Source of the DNA: Pollenia angustigena
Taxonomy: Eukaryota > Arthropoda > Insecta > Diptera > Polleniidae
Length of the DNA stretch: 64,000 bases
Direction: 5' to 3'
Assembly: GCA_930367215.1 (NCBI GenBank)
Contig: OV884059.1
Span: 38,369,882-38,433,881, forward strand
Numbering within the stretch: the stretch's first letter is position 1; each line of letters opens with the position of its first letter. This document shows, one piece after another, positions 20,175 through 31,180 of this stretch. The notes below the pieces were generated by a model. The model did no database searches. It saw nothing but the letters and a program-made list of their open reading frames with translations, and had not been told where the DNA came from. A program made the translations under genes and the position numbers.

Positions 20175-20296
20175 GGTCTACGGCATAAATTTTTACAGAC
20201 CAATTATAAAAAATGTTTACATAATATGCAATATAATAATAAAAAAAAGGATTTAGACCAGAAGTGGGCACAACTAAAACTGTGCTTATATTGATG
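20150..20296 (-). repeat. Possible LINE 3' tail
   Basis: On the minus strand this ends 'GCCGTAGACC' followed by an AATAAATAAATAAAA-type tail (20150-20172) abutting the envelope gene. This looks like the end of a heavily 5'-truncated LINE that replaced the BEL/Pao 3' LTR. No ORF and no target duplication could be seen. Confidence 0.3.
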
Positions 20297-20843
20297 CTTA
20301 TTAGCAGGGAAACCAGAAATATGCTCTAAAAAACACGTTTTATGCGCATTAAATATGCAGTAAAAACTGGAAAATATGCCCTGAAAAATGTTTAAAATAT
20401 GCCCTAAAAATTAAAATTGCTCATTTGATGACACAATATTCAACAATTTAATAACAAAATCTTAATAAAAAACCTAAAAGATATTAACATCCATATGTCA
20501 TTGTCTTAAAGGGATTTTAGGTACGGTCGCTAAATTGTTAACAAATGTTAACATTTAAAAGGAATTTAAAGCTAGTTAAGGACGGGAGCTTTGAGCAAAT
20601 GTGAACCGGTTCGAAAATAATTTAAACACCATCATAATTAGATAGCTTGCGTACACAAGTCTAATTTGGATCTGAAATTATAGACCGATTCTCACCATTT
20701 GCATAGACTTCGTCCATATTTGATCAAATTATCTACAAAATTGGAAATTGTACCCTGCGTACAAGGCTAACATTTACAGACAACCAGCCAGGCGGATGGA
20801 TGGACATCGTTAGATCACTTTAAAAAGTGATTCTGAGTCAATA

Positions 20844-21640
20844 CACAGAGCGAAAAAAAGCGTTAAAAAACTGTCAACCAGTGGTAATAAATTGATAACA
20901 AACTGTTGTCAATATTTCGACAACATTTGTTGTTAAATTTTAAACAAAATGTTGTCAAATTGGGCCGTTAGATAAAAAACGTACCATTGTTGTCAAATTG
21001 ATAACACCCTGTTGTCAAATAGGTATCGCCCTGTTGTCATTATTAACAGCGTATACAAGTTATCCCACAATCATCTTTGGTATTCGAAAGTAAAAAGTGA
21101 AAAGTTTCAGTGCTGTGATTAAATTAATAAATAAAAATTTAATAAATAAAATAAAAAAAATTTCTAAAATTTGTTTTTGTTTTCAATTTAATTTTCTATG
21201 CGAACGTTAACGTGTGACATCGTGGGCCTGGCTGTAAAAGTGTGAATTTTTTATGTATTTTTTTATAAGTATATTATTTAATGTGAAATAAATTAATAAA
21301 TTTACATTATTCCATTTTTTTACTTGGGTTCAGAATGGGTTATTAAGTACATACTACAATCAGAACAATGTGTTATCGAAAGGACAACCGAATGTTGTCA
21401 ATATATTAACGGTGTGTTGTCAAAAATGACAACAGCATGTTGTCGGTATGGTACCATTATGGTGATAATATATAACCAATTTGATGTCATATTGAGAACA
21501 AATGGTGACAAACTGACAACGAGGTGGTTAAAAAACATTGATACCATCCGTTATCAAATTGAACACAAACGTAGTTGGCTCACTTTTGACAACGGATGGT
21601 GTCAATTTTGGTATTTTTATACCGGATTTTTCCCTCTGTG
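20844..21640. mobile_element. DNA element CACAGAGNGAAAAA with TTGTCA repeat clusters (797 bp)
   Basis: Ends CACAGAGCGAAAAA and TTTTTCCCTCTGTG are inverted and are flanked by TA. Both subterminal zones are packed with degenerate units around TTGTCAAATTGACAAC: about eight between 20872 and 21045, and a further set between 21380 and 21612. No transposase is present; the 129-codon frame at 21324-21713 is only the repeats read through. It is nested inside the hAT element. Confidence 0.8.
21171..21234. repeat. Single arm of the CAGCCTGTT foldback MITE
   Basis: The stretch 'tttctatgcgaacgttaacg' and the end 'gcctggctg' match the right arm of the MITE at 6948-7086 and are followed by TAA. The left arm is not recognisable, so this is a half copy or a much diverged one. 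Confidence 0.6.
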
Positions 21641-22058
21641 TAGGAATACTAAAAGATTGGTCTATCGCATAACATTTATTCTTATTGACAACCTGCTTTG
21701 TCTTACAATTTAAGAGTAAAAATTAAATGTAGATGTCGAAATTAAAGTAACAGATTTTCGAAAAAAAAAATTTTTTTTATTTGCTGCGAAAGCTATTGTT
21801 GGCATCTAAAAAAATTTAATATGTATCAAAATGTGCATTAAACAGGCAAAATATGCGCTATAAACCTAAAAAATGCTGCAAAACGGCTCTTTTAACTAAA
21901 ATATGCCGCAAATGGTAAAATATGCAAAAATATGCACTAACAAATCGATGCCAAAATTCATAAAAAGCTCTAAAACGGATAAATATATTGTTTCTGCCTT
22001 CATTAGTCGAACAAGGAAAAACATGCAATTGCATATTTCTGGTTTCCCTGCTTATTAG

Positions 22059-22590
22059 TATTAGTGAGATGGCAGAAGTACCCACCATACACAAAGCCAA
22101 GCATTTGAAATAAATGGTACATAATATTTCCTTATTTTATATTTTACGCATTTGAAGTAATATAAAACATTTTTTACTAGTTTAATTGTAGAGATTTACT
22201 GTTCACAGAAAAAAGTAACAGTAAAAAAAGTACAGTAAATTATTTTTCGCATAACATCATTTATTTAAAATGAAACACGTGTGTTTGCTGGGTAAATTCT
22301 CTTGAAAAAAATATAAGAAAATTTGTCTCATCAAAAACTAAATTATAGAGGCTAAGAATACGTGTGAAATCTCTCAGCACAATTGAGCTATGGAGCGCCC
22401 ACCATTGATTTATACATCCATTTAATTACACTGATTTAGGTGCATAATAATATAATACCGTGTTCAGATATGCACCTTAATTGAGTTTTACGCAATAAAT
22501 GCCATTATTGAGCTCAATTATACATACAAAATTGCAAATTAGTTATTGTGCTCTCCAACGTTGGTAATTTTATAAATGCAATCCTTGTTG
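22059..22590. other. No gene seen
   Basis: AT-rich non-coding sequence to the right of the hAT duplication. It may be remaining host or older repeat sequence; a small inverted pair 'aggtgcata/tatgcacct' lies at 22439-22476. Confidence 0.4.
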
Positions 22591-23233
22591 TTGAAGATCG
22601 ATCAGTCGCTATCGCCCGCATTATAAGCGACCTGATCGACCTCGACTCTAAGTGACAGTTCCCGTCGTGTAAGAACGCCCAGTTCAAAGCGCCAAGACAA
22701 AAGGAGAGAAAGCAAGGCACTGGTCACCGACAGATAAACACAACAACATCTCCAATGGAGTGAAAAAATTATAATTAAAAAAAAAAAAACCATATGTAAA
22801 TAAAAACCTTAAATAAAACAAACACTTAAGCTTGAACAAACAAGAACAATTAAAACAAACAAGAAATTATTCAAATAAACACACAAACTTAAACACGTAA
22901 CATCAGTTCAACAAAAAACCCTATTTTTACAAAAATACTAAATACAAGCACTGAATTAAACAATCAATAAATTAGCTCTTACAATTAAACCTGATCTGCC
23001 ACTTTATTTACAAAGCAACCACTGCAAGTAAGTACTACATACATACATTCAATCCCTTTGAATTTAATTAATTATAGCCGATATAAAACACCCCACTACT
23101 GCACCCTACACATTTATTACATGTCGTGTAATAAATAATTTTAGTTCTCTACTTCGGGAACTGTCACTTAGAGTCGAGGTCGATCAGGTCGCTTATAATG
23201 CGGGCGATAGCGACTGATCGATCTTCGACATGG
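22591..23233. repeat. LTR-like block with 70-bp perfect inverted ends
   Basis: The 70 or so bases after TGTTGAAGATCG (22591) recur exactly, inverted, before 23233 (TGTCGAAGATCG on the minus strand). On the minus strand a purine run AAGGGGGCCGCC precedes the right copy, where a polypurine tract would sit before a 3' LTR. I read it as the first part of the 3' LTR of the BEL/Pao element at 23.2-25.9 kb lying head-on against a fuller LTR in the plus orientation (22591 to about 23130). A TIR element with 70-bp ends is the alternative. Confidence 0.55.
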
Positions 23234-23876
23234 CGGCCCCCTTGCACTGGTGCAATGTTGAGAACATCGACCGGAAGTCATCTTATTAAGGATGCAGCAT
23301 TTTGGTGTATGGAACATTAGCGCTTGCTTAATTAAACTGTTCATAGCGAAATGCCTGCTCAATTCATATTTATCTGAAAAGAAATAAGAAAACAGAAGAG
23401 AACAGCAGTATCGTTGGTGCAGACGATTTAAAATACGACACAAACTATGCACGAGAATTTGAATTAGATTAGTAACTTTACAGTATGAATTACCCTGAAG
23501 TAGAGAACCGTAACTGACTTCAATTTGGGAAATTGACTCTTATAGGTTCATTGACGAACCTTTGCTCATCCTTAGTATATTGATAAGTAGCCTACTCCAA
23601 TAGAAATCATAGTATATAGCTAAACAATACGAGAAATGCAAAACTATTAACTTAATGTCGGAAAAGTTAGAAATGGGCGTTTGGTTACAGTGTATAGCTC
23701 TGAATAAAATCACCTTGAAAAGGTGTTTGGTAGAAATTCCCATGGAGCAAAGGAGTGAACTAAATAAAAAGTCTGATACAAATATTTGCATTCATTTAGA
23801 TATGGTCGTATATCTTTGCCATTTACTCAAATTTAATTTTCGTTGATCACACTTATCACATTGCAACTGCACAAAC
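23234..23876 (-). other. Residual BEL/Pao 3' region, product not recognised
   Basis: An open minus frame at 23540-23791 has several hydrophobic stretches but matches no domain I know. It may be a leftover of an env-like gene or foreign sequence joined by deletion. 23234-23280 holds the purine tract before the LTR-like block. Confidence 0.3.
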
Positions 23877-24640
23877 TTATGAAACCACACTTTCGTAGAA
23901 AATTTCCGGATTTCCGGTAGGTGAATTAGTACTTAATGGAATTAAGTTAGCTTTCGGTGGTTTAGATATATTATTTTCAGACACGTGAGCATTGTTGTTT
24001 GCTAATAACGGACCAAATAAATACCAACCGAATATGGTATTCTGAGCGATCAGACTTCCTAATATATTTCTTTTCATACCATCAAGAATGATATGTGGAA
24101 TTATATCACTGCCTAAGATCATATCAATTTCATAAGGTGCTAAGAAATTAGGATCCTCCAAATCAATTTCACTAATATCGGAAATATCGGTAACAGATGA
24201 AATGGCATCAGGCATAAAATTAGTTATATGTGGAACAATTATAATTTTAGAGCTAAGCTGTATTTCATGACTTTTGGCATATAAAGTCACATTACATACT
24301 TTATGACCTCTTGCAACTACAGCGTCACCAACTCCGCATATTTCAACATTTGATATTTGGAGACTTTTTCGGTCAAAAGGGATGATTTTGAACCCGAATC
24401 TATTAAGGCCCGAACTGTGTGCCTTTTTCCTGCGTATATTACTTCGACCAGGGCTGTCGGTAATAACGTGTTATTTTGGCTTACAGACAAGAGCGTCTGT
24501 GTAGTTGTTGGTTGAGGGGTACACTTAGGACAACATGGTGTTTTTACTTGATCAGAGCGATCTGTAACTCTGTTAGTAGTTGTATAACTAGGAATCATAT
24601 GATATGAGTTAATCGTACAATCGTTTGAACTAGATTCTTT
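23877..24640 (-). pseudogene. BEL/Pao protease, DUF1758 (second element)
   Basis: Continues the gag frame: 'TALVEVIYAGKRHTVRALID' and then SGSKSS, so the active-site triplet DSG is present. A frameshift near 24355 moves the rest to 23877-24290 ('EIDMILGSDIIPHIILDGMK', 'LIAQNTIFGWYLFGP'), the end of the DUF1758 domain. The frame then stops at 23877 without RT, at the internal deletion. Confidence 0.85.
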
Positions 24641-24879
24641 CAGAATGTTTAACTCATTATTTTGTATGTGGAGTATACTATGGTGTTTATTACCACATTC
24701 ATTGCATCTATACCGACTGCTGCAATCAGAAACTCTATGTGATAGAGAAAGACAATTTTTGCAAATGTTGTTTTGTGAAACAAAACTATTTCTTTGCTTT
24801 AGGGAAAAACTTAAGAATGTTGAACACACTCGCAAATTATGATTTTTTGAACATAATATGCATTTAAACTTCTGAGCCT

Positions 24880-25898
24880 GCAGGTTTTGACTGCTTTGGA
24901 CGTCATTAAAATCAATAGAAAATTGAGTGTTCTGAAACGTATCTCTTGTAATACTCATTATGCGCTCTAAAACTCTGTGTCTTTTTATAAGAAACTGTTC
25001 CATTTGAGACCAGGAAGGTAGAATCGTGTACGAAACAAGAGATTGTTCCCAGAGTGCTAACGTTTCAGTTGGCAGTTTTGTGGGGCACAAATATACCAAA
25101 ATGGGATCCCAATGTCCTACCTCCACTCCATTAGAAGACAACATTGAAAGAGCATCGCTAATGGTAGTCTGTATATTATTAATCGCTTCAGCCGATTCAA
25201 ACTTAGCAGGAGAAATACTGAAAAGAGATTTCAGTTGAGTATCAACTAGAACGCGTTTGTTATCATAACGAGCTTGCAAAGCTCCCCATGCTAACGAAAA
25301 TGCATCATTAGTTAATGGATACTTATTTACAATAGAACTTGCTTCACCTTTTACTTTTCTTCTTAAGTATAACAATATCTGAACATCTGGCATTCGTACT
25401 TTGCTGATATAAACAGCAGTGAACATGTCCCTAAATGAAGGCCATTCTTCATAAGAACCTTGAAAATCTGGTGCATCGCACGGATGGACGTTAACACCAA
25501 AATCTGGCGCTTCATATTGGATGTTCAGTGGATGGTAATTAAGTTGGCCATTTGCCGATAAATTATTCGGATCATTTTCTCTTTGTTCTTTCAGTAGAAA
25601 TCCCTGAAAACTTAATGAAATCGACCATTTCAGCTTTAGTTTGCTGGTACATATCCCTGCATGTTTCATATTTAGACCGCGCATCTTTTTTGAAGTCTTC
25701 ACCGACAACTCCATCTTCAGACAAATAGACGTCTTCATAGGCACGGCGGAGTGACTGCCAATCTTCATCTAATGTCTGCATCATAGCTTCAACTAGAGAT
25801 TCGGTCAAGTCTTTGAAACAAAGTGTTGAAAACCTTTTGCAAACATTTATAATGTTCTCAGATTCATAAGTGAATCTACCACAAGTAACTGAACTCAT
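24880..25898 (-). pseudogene. BEL/Pao Gag (second element)
   Basis: The ATG at 25896-25898 opens a frame whose first 100 residues include 'SLVEAMMQTLDEDWQSLRRA'. A frameshift near 25600 leads to the 24317-25768 frame with a DUF1759-type segment ('YEEWPSFRDMFTAVYI', 'YPLTNDAFSLAWGALQARYD'). Three zinc-knuckle-like clusters follow near 24660-24860 ('CILCSKNHNLRVC', 'CKNCLSLSHRVSDC', 'CNECGNKHHSILH'). The protein would package element RNA. Confidence 0.87.
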
Positions 25899-26099
25899 TT
25901 TAAAAAAAAAATAATTATTGATAACGAAATCCCAATAAATAAATCTGCTTTTTTATTATTTTAACAACTAATTACCGAAAGTAACTTTTTCATAAATCTT
26001 CTGTATGTACCGTAAGTACAAATACAATTGAAAATACCAACGTTTAAATGTAGGGTGCACGGTATGAATAACACTATGGAACATTTTTGGGATTATTGT

Positions 26100-26630
26100 C
26101 TGGGGGGTGAGAAATTCCAAGTCAGGGTGATGGTACTAGGTCAGTATAGTAAAACCCTCAAAGGGTTTGGCGTTCGTATGTGTCAGTTTTTTTTATGACA
26201 TTTTAAATTTTTTCCTTATCTTGATGTTTTTTCGCTTAGTTGTAACATTTTGGCAAAAACGTAGTTTAATATTACTCGAGAACCACTTGTCCGATCTTGA
26301 TAAAACAAACTCAAAAAAATTTAGAATTAGAATTTCTTTAATCCGTTCATATAACGTTTTTCTTTATAATCAACAGTTTTGCCGGTAAAAATAAATTTGT
26401 GGAGAAAAAAAATATTTTTTTACCTAAAAATTAAATTTTTTTTTTTTTAAGTTCATAAAAAATCCAAAACGGAAAAAAAGATCAAGTGTTATTAATTTCA
26501 TGTAAAGTCACATGACCTATAAACAAAATGCGACATAGATCATAGAAATCGATTAACGCGTTCTGCTTTTATTTACAATTAAGTGAAGGTATCCCATTTT
26601 GACAAGAATATTGATATTTGTTTTTATTCA
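26100..26630 (+). repeat. Left long terminal inverted repeat
   Basis: Pairs with 28985-29514. The outer 100 bp are almost identical ('actaggtcagta', 'cctcaaagggtttggcg'), and conserved blocks continue inward such as 'ctcgagaaccacttgtccga', 'ataaaaaatccaaaac' and 'aattaagtgaaggtat'. Confidence 0.88.
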
Positions 26631-26761
26631 AAAAAGTGTCATTTATCGCCTTTTTTATAAATTTTCCCCAATAACTCCAGACTTCTGGCCATAAACTACT
26701 AAAAAACATTAAGTAAAAATTTTTATAATTTTTTATTTTTATTTTATTTATTTATTTTTAT

Positions 26762-28696
26762 TTATTTTAATAAATATTGCCTAGACTTTTTCGATGGTGG
26801 TTGTTCGTGACTAGTGGCATCGCATTCATCGCATTCATCGCTATCATCAGTTTCTGAACCACACATAATGTCAATGTGTGACTCTACTGTTGGCCCTTCT
26901 GCATCTCCTGAAAATTCTTTATCATCAAGATCATCCTTGTCTTGCCACACAAGCTTACTCCACCAGCAAATTTCCGCAATTATTGCACTCGGCGACTTTT
27001 TGCCTCTATATCTGTAAGTTTTTGTTTTATTAAAATGAGTTTGAAAAAATAAAAAATCAGTATTACCTCATTTCAAATGGCATAGCAACTTGATGATAGC
27101 GTTCACCTTGTTCATCAGATTCGGTAGCCAATTGTTTGCTGAAGTAGTCCAGATGATGATGTAAATAATGGATTTTCAAGGACACCAATTCCCGAGAATG
27201 CTCTTAACATCCTTGCGACAGAAACATCGTAGTTGTTAAAACGATGATTTCCCAACAAGCCTTCTATTACTTCTTTGATTGCCTGCCATGCATTCAATTC
27301 AGCGTCAATCAAAATATTGTTGAATGCGTCACTTTTAATCAGCTTTCGTATATCTAGACCATTTAGTACGCCTGATTGGAAAAAATTAATTTGTTAAGAT
27401 GGAAAATCATGGGAAATGAATGTGATATTATAACTTACCTTCTTTAATTTTACTTTCGCTGAGTCTCGGGTAAATTAGTTTCAAACACAAGAAAACTTCA
27501 TCTCTTTTGGCGACAGTTTTGATAAAATTCTTAACAATTCCAAGTTTAATATGCAGTGGAGGCAGCAATATCTTCTCCTTCGGCACTAGAGGCTCACGAA
27601 TAATATTGGCCGTTTGTAACGTGCTGTGCTCTCTGAGTTTCCATCCGTGGCATGCATATTGGTCACCGGAAAATCGTGTGTCCCAATCGCACAAAAAGCA
27701 CATATTTTTTATATAGCCGCTTTGAAGACCGCAAAGCATTGCTACAACTTTTAAATCGCAGCATATGCGCCACATATGTTTGGCGTAGTAAACCATTTTT
27801 AAAATATTTTCCAGTGCATCATATGTTTCTTTCGTTTCTGTACTATAGGCGATTGGAACTGAAGGTTTTTTTATTGGTCTTATGCCGTAAAACCGCCTTC
27901 AAGCTGAGTTTTGAACTGTCAATAAATAATCTCTAATCATCTGCTTCATATTTTATTTCCATTGCGTCCATCAATTTTCCTACATCCGGGCAATATGCAG
28001 AAGTTTTTTCATCATTCACAAGGAATAAACTTTGGAGTGTTGCATGACGACTTCGATAAGCTGTGACTTTCACACCGGGTGCCAACAAATTGTTTGATTT
28101 CAAAATGAAGCCAGCTCTTCCGATTTATGCTGTGTTAATTCCAACTTGGCAACAATTGAATCAAGCTTATTTTGATTTATTAAAATTGGCTCATTGGATA
28201 CTGATGGCTCATATGGGGGATCATCACGTGCATGATATGTCGGAGCAGTCGTAGAAGAGAAAATATCTGGGCTAGAAGCTTTTGGCACAGGAATGTGGTG
28301 CGAATGAGGAAATGGTGTTGCGGCACTTGCAACACCAACGCAATTATACGATTTTCTTATCCTTTTTGCGGCTCCTTTATTCGCACATGCATAGCAATTC
28401 AATGGATTGTGACCTTCGCCAGGATTAGTCCAAGTCATTGGGATACCGAATGGCATACTTTCACGTCTTCTATTTTTCCAATCCATTAGACGGTTGTAGC
28501 AGCTTTTACACACTATATTTGGTACCCAATTTTCGTTCACTATAACATTTTGGTTGAAGTACATCTCGTATGTTTGAACAAAATCAGTACTGAAATTTCC
28601 CCTTTTTTTATGTGTTGAGACATATTGACCACAGCAGTAGCAAAAGCTATTTATATCTGGCTTGCACAGTTCCATATTCTGTTCTCTTTTGTTCAC
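26762..28696 (-). pseudogene. Intron-containing putative transposase, nearly complete
   Basis: ATG at 28694-28696. Exons are 28696-27439, 27371-27067 and 27011-26762. Intron 1 (27438-27372) starts GTAAGT and ends AG; intron 2 (27066-27012) starts GTAATA and ends ACAG; both splices keep sense. About 600 residues: an N-terminal Cys-rich module ('CYCCGQYVSTHKKRG', 'WVPNIVCKSCYNRLMDW', 'CYACAN'), then 'SNNLLAPGVKVTAYRSRH', 'RLFIDSSKLSLKAV', 'MCFLCDWDTRFSGDQYACHG', 'LLPPLHIKLGIVKNFIK' and 'ESDEQGERYHQ', with an acidic Asp/Glu-rich tail. Damage: frameshifts near 28125 and 27190 and a TAG for Trp at 27933-27935. I recall similar hypothetical proteins in arthropods and cnidarians but cannot name the family. 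Confidence 0.8.
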
Positions 28697-28984
28697 TTTT
28701 AAAAAACTGGAGAAATTTTACTGACAGGTACGTTCCAAAACATGAGCACTAATAGTTGTGGGTGGAATTTCTGTAAAAAAATCATACAGGTAGCCAACGG
28801 AAAACCCCAAATAATTAAAAGAGTGAACTTTCCTTTTTTCCTTTCAATTGTCCACGCACATTTATTACCGCTTATTACTTTGCTACCGCAATCATTAAAA
28901 TCAAATAACCTTTTGTTTATTACTTTTTTTTTTTGTTTTGAATTCTAAGAATCATAAAAAAAGTCATCAATGTTTTTGCAAAGA

Positions 28985-29514
28985 ATTTTGTGCATATCTC
29001 GATCAAATTTTTGAAATGCATACCTTCACTTAATTGTTAATAAAAGCGAAACGCGTTCATCGATTTTCATGATTTATGTCTCATTTATTTCATAGGTTAT
29101 GCGACTTCACGTGAAAGTAATAGGACTTGAAACTTTTTTTTACTGTTTTGGATTTTTTATGAATTAATAATAAAAAATTTAAATTTTTTGGGCAAAAAAT
29201 ATTTTTTTTCTTCATACATTCATTTTTAACGTCGAAAGTTTTGCACATATAGGAAAACAGTATAGAAACAGATTAGAGAAATTGTAAATCTTAATTTTTC
29301 TAAATTTGTTTCATCAAAATCGGACAAGTGGTTCTCGAGTTATGTTAAACTACGTTTTTGCCAAAATGTTACAACTAAGCGAAAAAACATCAAGATAAGG
29401 AAAAAATTTAAAATGTCATAAAAAAAAACTGACACATACGAACGCCAAACCCTTTGAGGGTTTTACTGTACTGACCTAGTACCATCACCCTGACTGGGAA
29501 TTTCTCACCCCCCA
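28985..29514 (-). repeat. Right long terminal inverted repeat
   Basis: Inverse of 26100-26630. The inner limit is set where 'ataccttcacttaattgtta' stops matching. The two arms differ by many substitutions and small gaps, so they have not been homogenised recently. Confidence 0.88.
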
Positions 29515-29849
29515 GATTGGCTGTTGTACTGTGTAATCAAACTGTCAGATAATCTGATATCTGTTTTTGCATAAACAAAATATGTTTTGTACAAACTCAA
29601 CGTTGTACTAACGATATTATCCTCTTACGTGTAGGGTACACAAATAAATGTAACAACAATTACAATAAGGAAATTTTTATTTTCTCTTATGCTTTATTCT
29701 CTTTATTTATGTACATATGTATGTATATACTATATGGCTGTGAACTAGCGTAATTAAAAAAGAGAGATCGTTCACATATAAGGAGGAATAATGACGTTAG
29801 GATTCCATGTTGAATTACCCAAGCAAAAAAGAAGGAATTGTTTTTAGAC
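29515..29849. other. No gene seen; possible LTR debris
   Basis: Sequence right of the long-TIR transposon, probably continuing whatever lay upstream of 26099. It contains 'gtgtagggtacac', resembling 'gtagggtgcac' at 26050, but no clear LTR. Confidence 0.35.
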
Positions 29850-30000
29850 TGATTCTATAATGTTTTTCAGATAATCCGCACTCGGATCCCAAGTAACAGA
29901 TCCATTTTCCAAGATTGGTCTGACTAAAGATGTATATAACCGCTTAGTAATGATTGGTTCAGTAAACTCCTTAGCCCATCGTTTTATAAAAGCTAACGTA

Positions 30001-30059
<59 letters not shown>

Positions 30060-31180
30060 TTCTTGAGATTTAATTTAGGATCTAAAAGTATTACAAGATT
30101 TGAGAATTCCTTAACCAGTTCAAGTTGATGTCCACCAAGTGAAAAGTTAAATAAAGCGTTATCGTTTCTTGAAAAACGCATATGTTTACATTTGTTTAAA
30201 TTGAGTTCCATTAAATTAAGCACGCACCATTGAAATAGTTCATCCAAATCATGTTGCAGCAAATTGTTGTCAATGTTATTGTCATAACTATGAAATATCT
30301 TCACATCATCAGCATACATTAAGACGTTACAATATTTAATTACGCACGGCAAGTCATTGATGAATAAGGAAAATAAAATTGGACCAATAAGGTTTCCTTG
30401 GGGCACTCCAGAACTTACGATAATGTTTTTTGATGTAGTATTATTAAAAACAACATTTTGTTTTCGGTTTGTTAGATATGATTTAATCCAATTTAAACTC
30501 CCGGTTGTTAAGCCCATAGCATGAAGCTTTATCAGAAGTAATTTATGATTGACTTTATCAAAAGCTTTACTAAAGTCCGTGTAGATACAATCTGTAAATT
30601 TCCTTTTAATAAATCCACGATTTACTATAGTAGTCAGCTGTATGAGATTAGTAATTGGTGAACGACCTTTTCTAAAACCATGTTGACAGGAAGATAGTAG
30701 GGACGAGATTTGATGAAGGAGATTGTTGGTAACACACTTTTCAAAAAGTTAAGGGATTGCACTTAACTTTGCTATGCCTCTAAAGTTTGTGACACATGAC
30801 TTACTGCCAGATAAGCAGAATAATGAATGAGTCTTTCCACAACTGAGGAAAGTAACCATATTTTAAGGATAAATTAAATATTATGCTTAATGGAGTAGCT
30901 ATTGCATGTGCGCAATTCTTCAAAACACAACTGGGAACACTATCAGGACCCATGTGGTATGAGGACTTAACAGATTTTAAAGTGTCTAAAATCTGGTTTG
31001 TGTGGATTGGATAGAAGTGGATCATTTGGTGGCATGCAATTGGATGTGGATATTCATTTAAATCATATTGGAAATCAGAGTAAGTGGTGGAAAAAAAATC
31101 AGCAAACAAGTTACTTATTTTAGTCGATACTGAACGTATCGTAATTATTTTTTCAGTGTTATGAACACTCAAATAAATGT
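29850..31180 (-). mobile_element. Jockey/CR1-group LINE fragment, decayed
   Basis: Minus-strand RT is readable in pieces: 'SSYHMGPDSVPSCVLK' (30801-31172), then the finger and palm region in broken frames across 30520-30800 ('FSKAFDKVNHKLL'), 'SSGVPQGNLIGPILFSLFIN' and 'VLMYADDVKIFHSY' (30002-30517), and after the microsatellite a thumb piece ('LYTSLVRPILENGSVTWDP', about 29890-29960). The YADD box is intact. The N-terminal endonuclease and a tail were not found. Confidence 0.82.
30002..30054. repeat. (TA)n microsatellite inside the LINE
   Basis: About 26 uninterrupted TA units sit between the RT palm and thumb coding parts of the LINE, giving a run of Ile-Tyr in the open frame. It probably expanded after the LINE died. 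Confidence 0.95.

Larger units (their letters stand above)
20305..22050. mobile_element. hAT element CAGGGAAACC with AATATGC subterminal repeats (1746 bp)
   Basis: Terminal repeats are 20 bp (CAGGGAAACCAGAAATATGC and its inverse at 22031-22050), with the 8-bp duplication CTTATTAG at 20297-20304 and 22051-22058. Within about 200 bp of both ends the motif AAATATGC(C) recurs at least four times per side, pointing inward, as transposase-binding subterminal repeats do. No transposase ORF is present. The central part is another element at 20844-21640. Confidence 0.92.
23234..26099 (-). mobile_element. Second BEL/Pao element, internally deleted
   Basis: On the minus strand it runs from a leader (25899-26099) through gag and protease to a short 3' region. 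RT, RNase H and integrase are absent between about 23870 and 23450, so a large internal deletion occurred. The gag N-terminus differs from that of the first BEL/Pao element, so it is another family. The leader is cut on its upstream side by the transposon at 26100. Confidence 0.75.
26100..29514. mobile_element. 3.4-kb DNA transposon with about 530-bp terminal inverted repeats
   Basis: The left end CTGGGGGGTGAGAAATTCC is answered at 29496-29514 by its inverse. Similarity continues inward for about 530 bp on each side (26100-26630 and 28985-29514) with many small differences. The 3-bp TTG can be read as target duplication if the repeat starts at 26099 (TCTGGGGGG); with one stray base ATTG is also possible. 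Between the repeats lies one gene on the minus strand. The superfamily is not assigned: ends and duplication do not fit Tc1, hAT, Harbinger or piggyBac. Confidence 0.85.

Noticed and set aside
20871..21045. TTGTCA array as a CRISPR-like array
   Set aside because: Units are degenerate and near-palindromic without regular unique spacers, and the genome is eukaryotic; it is a subterminal repeat zone of a transposon.
21324..21713. 129-codon plus-strand ORF
   Set aside because: It is the TTGTCA repeat array and the element end read as protein; its Asn/Cys-rich text follows the repeat unit and shows no domain.
22514..22793. Minus-strand ORFs near the LTR-like block
   Set aside because: They cross the inverted 70-bp repeat and LTR-like sequence; no protein similarity is recognised.
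26762..27017. Ser-rich plus-strand ORF at 26814-27017
   Set aside because: Antisense of the acidic tail of the putative transposase (exon 3).
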